Assembly: GCF_027563465.1 (NCBI RefSeq) | Contig: NZ_JAPFQA010000003.1 | Coordinates: 1-64,000, forward strand | DNA length: 64,000 nt | Direction: 5' to 3' | Origin: Mesorhizobium qingshengii | GTDB taxonomy: Bacteria; Pseudomonadota; Alphaproteobacteria; Rhizobiales; Rhizobiaceae | Part shown: in pieces, positions 58,578 through 64,000 of the stretch | How positions within the stretch are numbered: position 1 is the stretch's first letter | Layout of the letters: each line of letters begins with the position of its first letter | Made by a program: the position numbers and the translations under genes | Notes under the pieces: generated by a model | Told to the model about the DNA's origin: nothing | The model's database searches: none | Seen by the model: only the letters and a program-made list of their open reading frames with translations

Positions 58578-59519
58578 GTGGCACTTTCACACCATGATGC
58601 ACTGGTGTTTTCGGGTTCGTTCAAATTGAAGACGGCAGCCGAGGATTTTTCGGTCGTTCCACCCTTCGAGATCCGGTCGGGCGCCGAGCAGCGCGTCCCC
58701 TTCCTCTTCAACTCACCGCATAGCGGCCGCTACTATCCGGAGCGCTTCCTTGCCATGGCGAGGCTGGATCGCACCGCCATCCGCCGGTCGGAAGATTGCT
58801 ATGTCGATGAGCTGTTCGGCGGCGCCGTCGCACTCGGCGCGCCGATGCTGGCGGCGAATTTCCCGCGCGCCTATCTCGACGTCAACCGCGAGCCCTGGGA
58901 ACTCGATCCGCGCATGTTCGCCGAGCCGGTGCCCTCCTTCTGCAACATCCGGTCGGCGCGGGTGGCCGGCGGGCTTGGCACCGTGCCCAAGCTGGTGGGC
59001 GAGGGGCTGGACATCTACTCCGGCCGCTTGCCGCTGGCCGAAGCGGTGGCCCGCATCGAGGCTGTCTACAAGCCCTATCACGAGACGCTGAAACGGCTTT
59101 TGACCAGAACCCATGCCCGCTTCGGCTTTGCCGTGCTGATCGACTGTCATTCGATGCCGGCGAGCATCCGTGTCGGCGACAACGGTTTGCGGCCCGATTT
59201 CATCGTCGGTGACCGTTTCGGCATCTCGGCCACCGCGGCATTGACCGAGACCGCCATCGGTCTGCTCACCGCCATGGGCTATACCGTCGCCCACAACAAG
59301 CCCTATGCCGGCGGCTTCATCACCGAACATTACGGTCGCCCGGCGCGCCATCTGCATGCGCTGCAGATCGAGGTCAATCGCGGGCTCTACATGAACGAGC
59401 GGACCTTCGAGAAGGCTGCCGGCTTCGACGCGCTGGCTGACGACCTGACGCGATTCTCGGCGGATCTGATGGCGATGCCCGACCATCATTTCGTTGACCT
59501 GCCGCTGGCCGCGGAGTGA
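58578..59519 (+). CDS. N-formylglutamate amidohydrolase family protein (long form)
   Basis: A 313-residue family member. The metal and substrate blocks are VPFLFNSPHSGRYYP, FPRAYLDVNREPWELDPRMF, LIDCHSMPAS and GGFITEHYGRP with ALQIEVNRGLYM. It is longer than the copy at 21572 and belongs to a different branch. GTG 58578 gives the length stated; TTG 58626 would shorten it by 16 residues, and neither has a good ribosome-binding site. Conserved next to cpdR in rhizobia, but its substrate is not established. Confidence 0.85.
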   Translation: MALSHHDALVFSGSFKLKTAAEDFSVVPPFEIRSGAEQRVPFLFNSPHSGRYYPERFLAMARLDRTAIRRSEDCYVDELFGGAVALGAPMLAANFPRAYLDVNREPWELDPRMFAEPVPSFCNIRSARVAGGLGTVPKLVGEGLDIYSGRLPLAEAVARIEAVYKPYHETLKRLLTRTHARFGFAVLIDCHSMPASIRVGDNGLRPDFIVGDRFGISATAALTETAIGLLTAMGYTVAHNKPYAGGFITEHYGRPARHLHALQIEVNRGLYMNERTFEKAAGFDALADDLTRFSADLMAMPDHHFVDLPLAAE

Positions 59520-59528
59520 AATAGAGGC

Positions 59529-59585
59529 TTGTTTTCATACAAGCCGTTGTCCCAAAAACGCCGCGCACTTTTGGGCGACATGCAT
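59529..59585. repeat. Intergenic palindromic repeat, copy B
   Basis: Shares TTGTTTTCAT at the left, CCCAAAA in the centre and TGGGCGACATGCAT at the right with copy A. Here CCCAAAA and TTTTGGG form the inner stem, while the outer left arm has diverged (ACAAGCCG). It lies directly downstream of the second amidohydrolase gene and beyond the sRNA terminator. Confidence 0.8.
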
Positions 59586-59600
59586 CGGGACTTGCGGCAT

Positions 59601-59686
59601 AAAAAAAGACCGCATCGTTTGCACGATACGGTCGAAGTCTAGGGAGGAAACGCCCAAGGAGGGCATGGACAGGAAAACCTATCCGA
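59601..59686 (-). ncRNA. mmgR: mmgR/suhB-type (alpha-r8) small RNA
   Basis: About 86 nt on the minus strand. A hairpin GCCC-TCCTT-GGGC (59652-59664) exposes an anti-Shine-Dalgarno CCUCC in its loop. A single-stranded stretch with CCTCCC follows, then a strong terminator: GACCG-x-ATCGT stem (59608-59633) and seven Ts (59601-59607). It has its own promoter and lies upstream of an inositol-monophosphatase-family gene, as the Rfam suhB RNA does. In Sinorhizobium meliloti MmgR limits polyhydroxybutyrate granule accumulation in a nitrogen-dependent way. Confidence 0.78.
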
Positions 59687-59691
59687 GGCTG

Positions 59692-59719
59692 AGGGTATTG
59701 TGCGCTGCACAAATGTCAA
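59692..59719 (-). promoter_or_regulatory. Promoter of the mmgR-type sRNA with internal palindrome
   Basis: On the minus strand TTGACA (59714-59719) and TACCCT (59692-59697) are 16 bases apart. The spacer is almost entirely the palindrome TTGTGC-AGC-GCACAA (59698-59712), placed where a repressor or activator could act. Confidence 0.6.
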
Positions 59720-59890
59720 GCGATCTTCAGGCTTTTTTAATTCATAGTGATGTGGAAATTGCGTTTCGATGGCGTTGGCGTGACATTTTGGCAACGATTT
59801 GTCGCAGCGGAAAGTCGTCGAACACCCTTGTTTTGGCTGGAAAGTGGCGGCAGAGCATGGCTTGGCCATGCTGCAACGCGGGAGAATCAG

Positions 59891-60664
59891 TTGGACATCA
59901 GCATCGATTTCATGCGTCGCATTGCGCAGGCGGCTGCGGCGGAAACCTTGCCGCGTTTTCGCAGCCAGGGCGCGGTCGCCAACAAGGAAAAGGGCAGTTT
60001 CGATCCGGTCACAGAAGCCGACCGCGAGGCCGAACGCGCCATCCGGGCGCTGATATCGGCGGAGTATCCAGACCACGGCATCCTCGGCGAGGAGCATGGC
60101 AGCGAGAATACCGCCAGCAGGAATGTCTGGGTGATCGATCCGATCGACGGCACGCGCGCCTTCATCTCCGGCCTGCCGGTGTGGGGGACGCTGGTCGGGC
60201 TGACGGTCGACGGCGACGCGGTCGCCGGCATGATGTCGCAGCCCTTCACCGGCGAGCTCTTCTACGCCAATGCCTCGGGCTCGCACTATGAGGGGCCGGG
60301 CGGCCCCCGCAAGCTGACAACTCGCAAGACGACGAAGCTTGCCGATGCGACGTTCTTCACCACGACGCCGGCGCTCTACAAGGGTGAGGCGCGCAAGCGC
60401 TATGATCAGTTCGAAAAGCAGGTCCAGCTCGCCCGCTACGGCACCGATTGCTATGCCTTCGCCATGGTCGCGTCAGGAAGCGTCGATATTGTCGCCGATC
60501 CCGGACTGAAGCCTTACGACATCGTGGCGCTGATCCCGATCATCGAGAAGGCGGGCGGCGTCGTCACCACTTTCGACGGCGGACCGGCGGAAAAGGGTGG
60601 CGACGTGCTGGCGGCGGCGACGCCGGAGCTGCATGCGGCCGCCATGGCAGCCTTGCGCGGTTAA
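59891..60664 (+). CDS. hisN: Inositol-monophosphatase-family phosphatase, HisN-like
   Basis: A 257-residue Mg-dependent phosphatase. FDPVTEADREAERAIR, ILGEEHGS and WVIDPIDGTRAFISGLPVWGTLVGL are the metal-binding and catalytic blocks. The pattern fits alphaproteobacterial histidinol-phosphatases of the IMPase fold; a general inositol-phosphatase role cannot be excluded. TTG 59891 has GGGAG at proper distance and gives a normal N-terminus (MDISIDFMRRIA). The frame is open to 59747, but that segment is not family-like. The 371-base gap before it contains a repeat and the sRNA. Confidence 0.85.
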   Translation: MDISIDFMRRIAQAAAAETLPRFRSQGAVANKEKGSFDPVTEADREAERAIRALISAEYPDHGILGEEHGSENTASRNVWVIDPIDGTRAFISGLPVWGTLVGLTVDGDAVAGMMSQPFTGELFYANASGSHYEGPGGPRKLTTRKTTKLADATFFTTTPALYKGEARKRYDQFEKQVQLARYGTDCYAFAMVASGSVDIVADPGLKPYDIVALIPIIEKAGGVVTTFDGGPAEKGGDVLAAATPELHAAAMAALRG

Positions 60665-60825
60665 GGTCCGCTGATATTCAGGACCTGAAACTCAACGGAC
60701 ACTGGCGCGGTGACGCGCAGGTTCGGGTCAAGGCAACGATTGCCAAATCCGACAGGGCAATCCTCCTGACAGGAAGCTGTCGGCATCCTTCCGCTATAAA
60801 AGCATGTCGCCAGAGGGAGGATGCC

Positions 60826-61338
60826 ATGCCGACGCAATCAACAGCCAGCCACGTCAATGACGTTGCGGTGGATGGCCGCGGCGATTTCGATTTCTTCTTC
60901 GGCAACTGGAACGTCAGCCATCGAAGGCTGCAAAGGCGTCTGGCAGGCGACGGCAACTGGGATGCGCTTGGCGGCACATGCGCGGTGCGCTCGCTGCTCG
61001 GCGGGCTCGGCAATGTCGACGACAATGTGATCGAGCTGCCGGGCGGCGCCTATCGTGCCGCCACCGTGCGAACCTTCGATCCGGCGACGAGGCAATGGTC
61101 GATCTGGTGGATCGACGGCCGCACTCCCCTGGCCATCGACGTGCCGATGCGCGGCACGTTCACCGACGGCGTCGGCACATTCCTGTGCGAGGATGTCTTC
61201 GACAACAGGCCGATCCGGGTTCGTTTCCTCTGGTCCGGGATCACGCAAGATACGGCGCGCTGGGAGCAGGCCTTCTCAGCGGATGGCGGCACGAGCTGGG
61301 AGACCAACTGGGTCATGGACTTCGCCCGCCAGACATGA
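60826..61338 (+). CDS. DUF1579-like small protein
   Basis: A 170-residue soluble beta-rich protein. FDFFFGNWNVSHRR at the start and GGTCAVRSLLGGLGNVDDN, followed by repeated W-containing strands (QWSIWWIDG, RWEQAFSADGG), suggest a lipocalin-like barrel of the DUF1579 type. AGAGGGAGG precedes ATG 60826. It stands alone with 160 bases upstream. No catalytic residues are evident; a ligand-binding role is possible. Confidence 0.75.
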   Translation: MPTQSTASHVNDVAVDGRGDFDFFFGNWNVSHRRLQRRLAGDGNWDALGGTCAVRSLLGGLGNVDDNVIELPGGAYRAATVRTFDPATRQWSIWWIDGRTPLAIDVPMRGTFTDGVGTFLCEDVFDNRPIRVRFLWSGITQDTARWEQAFSADGGTSWETNWVMDFARQT

Positions 61339-61419
61339 GCCGACCGATCGACACCGGGCAGGCCTTCCGCCGTTCGACAATCCGCTATCAGGGCCGGCCG
61401 CTATCAGGGCTGGGCGCCA

Positions 61420-62397
61420 TCAGGCCGTGGGGTCGTCGCTGCCGGGGATGAAGGCGTCGAAGGCGGCAAGCAATTGCTCGCGGTAGATGTCGGCTTCCTG
61501 CAGGATTTCGTGGCGCGCGCCGTCGATCATCAGCAGCGAGCCGAGCCGCAGATGCCGGGCGTAGGCTTCCACGGCCTTGGTCGAGACGACCTGGTCGGCG
61601 CCGGCGGCAATTATCAGCAGGGGAACCTGAATCCTGGCCATGAAATCGGGGTCGCTGACGGCTTCGGATGCTTTCGCGGCGGCCTGCAGCCAGCGGATCG
61701 TCGGGCCGCCAAGCGCCAGTTGCGGGTACTCTTCGTAGATCCGCGTGTTGCGCCGGTAGCGCTCGGGATCGGACGTCAGCTTGTTGGTGTCGAAAGGGGC
61801 CGTCACCTTCGGCCGCGGACCCCAGGCGGCATAGAGCCGGCCAAGGCCGAGGGCGCAGAACAGCGAACAGACGCGGCGAACCGTCCTTATCGAGACCGGC
61901 AGATCGGGAAGCGTCAGGAACGGTGCGATCAGCACCATGCGCCGCACGCGGTTCACCATCGACGGCGCGGCAAGCAGCGTGATCACGGCGCCGGCCGAAT
62001 GGGCGAGGATATAGTACGGCCCGCGGCAGTCGGGCAGCACGATCTCCTCGAAGAACTGCTCCAGGTCCGCGGTATAGTCGCGGAAGCTCCTGACATAGCC
62101 GCGCTGGCGATCGCGGATCAGCCGGTCGGAATCACCCTGGCCGCGCCAGTCGAGGGTGGCCACGCCAAAGCCGCGATCGGCAAGGTTGCGGATGGTTTCG
62201 AAGTATTTCTCGATGCACTCGTTGCGGCCGGAAAGCACGACCACGGTGCCCTTCAACGGGCGAGCGACCGCTGCAAACAGGCCGTAGCGGATCTTCTTGC
62301 CGTCACGGGTGGTGAAGAAGCCGCCAGTGGCGTTTTCCGGTCGCGGATTGCCCTCGATTTCGTGAAAAAGGGGGATGTCGTGAACAAAATCCATCAT
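61420..62397 (-). CDS. Alpha/beta-hydrolase, lysophospholipase (PldB) type
   Basis: A 325-residue alpha/beta-hydrolase. FVVLSGRNE-type oxyanion region (VVVLSGRNECIEKY), ATLDWRGQGDSDR, the nucleophile elbow AHSAGA, and late Asp/His (AGADQVVS, GARHEILQE) complete the triad. The family hydrolyses lysophospholipids or monoglycerides. ATG 62397 or 62394 is the first plausible start; the frame upstream to 62580 is low-complexity and lacks a ribosome-binding site. It is convergent with the DUF1579-like gene and divergent from the hsp20 region. Confidence 0.85.
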   Translation of the reverse strand: MMDFVHDIPLFHEIEGNPRPENATGGFFTTRDGKKIRYGLFAAVARPLKGTVVVLSGRNECIEKYFETIRNLADRGFGVATLDWRGQGDSDRLIRDRQRGYVRSFRDYTADLEQFFEEIVLPDCRGPYYILAHSAGAVITLLAAPSMVNRVRRMVLIAPFLTLPDLPVSIRTVRRVCSLFCALGLGRLYAAWGPRPKVTAPFDTNKLTSDPERYRRNTRIYEEYPQLALGGPTIRWLQAAAKASEAVSDPDFMARIQVPLLIIAAGADQVVSTKAVEAYARHLRLGSLLMIDGARHEILQEADIYREQLLAAFDAFIPGSDDPTA

Positions 62398-62741
62398 TCG
62401 GCGCTTCGTGCTTGGCGTCTGGCGTGCCCGCCGGTGCTGGCTGGCTCCGCCAAGGTGATAGACGCCCATGCGCCAAAAGCAAAGGAATTCCGGGTGACGA
62501 CGAGCTGCAGCGGGAAGGCCGGAAGCCGCTTCACGCGTGCCTCCGGCCTCTGTCGATCCGGGAGGAAGGGACGTTAACACCCGGTCGGCCTCGTCGCGGT
62601 GCCTGTCCTATGAATCCGGCGCCGCGTGTCCTTGATCCTGGGGACACTCTAGCGCCGGCAGTCTGAACGGACGCCGAAGCGGCGGTTCATCTGCCGTTCA
62701 TCGATCACGTCACCGGTCGTCTTTTTGCCAGCAGGAGAAAT

Positions 62742-62770
62742 CTTGAAATGCTTTCGAGCGCTCCCCAAAT
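62742..62770 (+). promoter_or_regulatory. RpoH (sigma-32) heat-shock promoter of hsp20
   Basis: CTTGAAA (62742-62748), 14-base spacer, CCCCAAAT (62763-62770). This matches the sigma-32 consensus CTTGAAA-N11-16-CCCCATNT except for one base. It places the transcription start at about 62777, giving a 5' leader of about 100 nt. The gap 62398-62741 upstream shows no gene or other clear element. Confidence 0.8.
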
Positions 62771-62779
62771 GTTGGATGC

Positions 62780-62876
62780 GGTCGCCAATGTCGGGGCCGC
62801 TGGTCCATCCGGAACGCCGATCGTGGGTTTCGCAGCGGCCATACGCAAACCATGTTGCTCAACAGGAGAACACCTC
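62780..62876 (+). promoter_or_regulatory. ROSE-type RNA thermometer in the hsp20 leader
   Basis: The 3'-terminal hairpin pairs TTGCT (62855-62859) with the Shine-Dalgarno AGGAG (62864-62868) across a CAAC loop. This includes the G-G opposition typical of the ROSE U(U/C)GCU motif. A preceding hairpin pairs GGTTT-GC (62826-62833) with GC-AAACC (62845-62851). Melting at heat-shock temperature would free the ribosome-binding site. Confidence 0.8.
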
Positions 62877-63344
62877 ATGCGTCACGTTGATTTTTCCCCG
62901 CTTTATCGTTCGACCGTCGGCTTCGACCGCCTGTTCACCATGCTCGATTCGCTTGCGCAGCCTGACGGCGCGCAGACTTACCCGCCCTACAACATCGAGC
63001 GCACCGGCGAGGATTCCTACCGGATCTCGATGGCGGTTGCCGGCTTCTCGGACGACGAAATCTCGATCGAAGCCCACCGCAACGTGCTGACCGTGAAAGG
63101 CGAGCGCAAGGACGAGGGCACCGGTGAAGGTTCCGAACTGCTCTATCGCGGCATTGCCTCCAGGGCCTTCGAGCGCCGCTTCCAGCTTGCCGACCATCTC
63201 GACGTCGTCGGCGCTACACTGAAGAACGGCCTGCTCTTCGTCGACCTCAAGCGCAACATTCCCGAAGAGCTGAAGCCGCGCAAGATCGCCATTACGGCGT
63301 CTTCGGCCAAGGCCAAGCAGATCGAGGCCAAGACCGCCAACTGA
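62877..63344 (+). CDS. Hsp20 small heat-shock protein (IbpA-like)
   Basis: A 155-residue alpha-crystallin-domain chaperone. MRHVDFSPLYRSTVGFDRLF is the usual N-terminus, the domain runs from YNIERTGEDSYRISMAVAGF to the strand VDLKRNIPEELKPRKI, which carries the C-terminal anchoring motif in degenerate form. It binds unfolding proteins as an oligomer in the cytosol. ATG 62877 follows CAGGAGAACACCTC. The frame open to 62748 includes the heat-shock promoter itself and is not coding. Confidence 0.93.
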   Translation: MRHVDFSPLYRSTVGFDRLFTMLDSLAQPDGAQTYPPYNIERTGEDSYRISMAVAGFSDDEISIEAHRNVLTVKGERKDEGTGEGSELLYRGIASRAFERRFQLADHLDVVGATLKNGLLFVDLKRNIPEELKPRKIAITASSAKAKQIEAKTAN

Positions 63345-63363
63345 TCCAATAGCCTCCCAAGGC

Positions 63364-63394
63364 AAAGGCGGTGCCGAAAGGCGCCGCCTTTTTT
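63364..63394. terminator. Rho-independent terminator of hsp20
   Basis: AAAGGCGGTGCC pairs with GGCGCCGCCTTT around a GAAA tetraloop, followed by a run of six Ts (63389-63394). It is 19 bases after the hsp20 stop. The convergent MBL-fold gene ends at 63393, inside the T tract. Confidence 0.88.
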
Positions 63395-64000
63395 ATTGGC
63401 GGCCCGTTGCGGCAGCGACGACGGCCTCGACGTTTTGCCGGTGAACGGGTTCGTATGGCGCGAAATAATCCACCGCACCCCTGGCGAACATGTCGGCGCC
63501 GAAAGTTCTCAGATCCTGCCTCGCCAGATCTGGCTCGTGCCGGCAGGCAAGCAGCTTGGCGACATAGGCCTGCGTCGCCGCGATGAAGCTCGTGTCATAG
63601 CCGCCCGCCTCTATTGCTTCCAGGGAGCCGTGGTTTGGCAAGATCCGGTTTATTTTCCAGCTGGCTATGCGTTCGAGATCGATCAAATGTTCGGCCAGTC
63701 GATCTGGCTCGGCGACATAGGTGATCGGGTCCTCCAGCGTGTCGCCCGCCAGCAACAGGCCGGTGTCGGGCATGAGCAGCACGCTGCCATCATGGCTGTG
63801 GATCTCGACCTGGCGAAGCTCGACGGCGACCGACCCCACCATGAGGCTGAGGCTGCCAGCAAAGGTCCTGGTCGGCAGCACAAGCGGCATGATCGGCGGA
63901 TTCCCACCTTCGATTTCAGCGCGGTTGCGCGCCAGGGCCGAGGCGGTGAGATCGTTGGCGATGATCTCGCAATCCCGGAACACCTCGTTGCCGGCGATGT
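63393..64000 (-). CDS. MBL-fold metallohydrolase, N-terminus beyond window
   Basis: C-terminal ~200 residues of a metallo-beta-lactamase-fold protein; the frame stays open to the right edge, so its start is not in the window. Visible are VEIHSHDGSVLLMPDTGLLLAGDTLEDP, with the bridging aspartate and GDT block, and the late RILPNHGS histidine. The N-terminal HxHxDH ligands would be outside. The stop overlaps the hsp20 terminator. Substrate unknown. Confidence 0.8.
   Translation of the reverse strand, partial: IAGNEVFRDCEIIANDLTASALARNRAEIEGGNPPIMPLVLPTRTFAGSLSLMVGSVAVELRQVEIHSHDGSVLLMPDTGLLLAGDTLEDPITYVAEPDRLAEHLIDLERIASWKINRILPNHGSLEAIEAGGYDTSFIAATQAYVAKLLACRHEPDLARQDLRTFGADMFARGAVDYFAPYEPVHRQNVEAVVAAATGRQ

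Noticed and set aside
59639..60286. Minus-strand open frame over the sRNA and hisN-like gene
   Set aside because: It covers the sRNA and the antisense of a conserved enzyme, and has no ribosome-binding site or family features.

Overview
High-GC (about 63-65% by eye) alphaproteobacterial chromosome segment, most likely Mesorhizobium or a close relative in the Phyllobacteriaceae/Rhizobiales. Pointers are a DUF680-type small secreted protein, thuAB, CpdR beside an mmgR/suhB-type sRNA and an inositol-monophosphatase-like gene, a ROSE-type thermometer before hsp20, and rhizobial intergenic palindromes. Gene density is high, overlaps of the ATGA type are frequent, and no insertion sequence, phage or CRISPR array is visible.

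Layout. 1-5948: heterotetrameric sarcosine oxidase operon soxB-(unknown)-soxD-soxA-soxG. 6002-8184: a small conserved protein and thuAB (trehalose/disaccharide catabolism) behind a LacI-type palindrome. 8223-11230: SDR with a divergent AraC regulator, the DUF680-type protein, and a TetR regulator with GTAC palindromes nearby. 11323-16928: acyl-CoA module (SDR, APH-like kinase, MaoC/NodN-like hydratase, SDR, ACAD11-like dehydrogenase, MDR reductase). 17149-20516: four overlapping genes for a polyprenyl-phosphate-linked sugar (GT87, GT2, YdjC/HpnK deacetylase, GtrA). 20600-28143: RpiR-controlled amine/amino-acid catabolism (N-formylglutamate-amidohydrolase-like enzyme, APC permease, glutamine-synthetase-like ligase, ALDH, Fe-ADH). 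28300-32340: ABC importer behind a three-repeat PHO box. 32736-36154: Na+/H+ antiporter, EEP-family phosphoesterase, DMT exporter.

51052 down to 36266 (minus strand) is one 13-gene LacI-headed catabolic operon (Gfo/Idh, CoA-transferase, enoyl-CoA hydratase, ALDH, sugar ABC importer, two GMC oxidoreductases, SDR, Dabb protein). It is divergent from a DUF993 aldolase-like gene, and matching GGAACGTTC-type operators lie at both promoters.

52549-57565 is the most unusual part: GDP-mannose 4,6-dehydratase and GDP-fucose synthase followed by two tandem paralogues of about 470 residues. These look like a fucosyltransferase-superfamily domain (GLGG-type N-terminus, HLRSGD motif) fused to a TPR-like C-terminal region. 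Between them lies a fossil of the 3' end of a second fcl gene, so the pair probably arose by duplication of an fcl-transferase unit. 57758-64000 holds tRNA-Val(GAC), cpdR, a second N-formylglutamate-amidohydrolase-like gene, an mmgR-type sRNA, a hisN-like phosphatase, a small DUF1579-like protein, a lysophospholipase-like hydrolase, an RpoH promoter plus ROSE element driving hsp20, and a truncated MBL-fold gene at the right edge.
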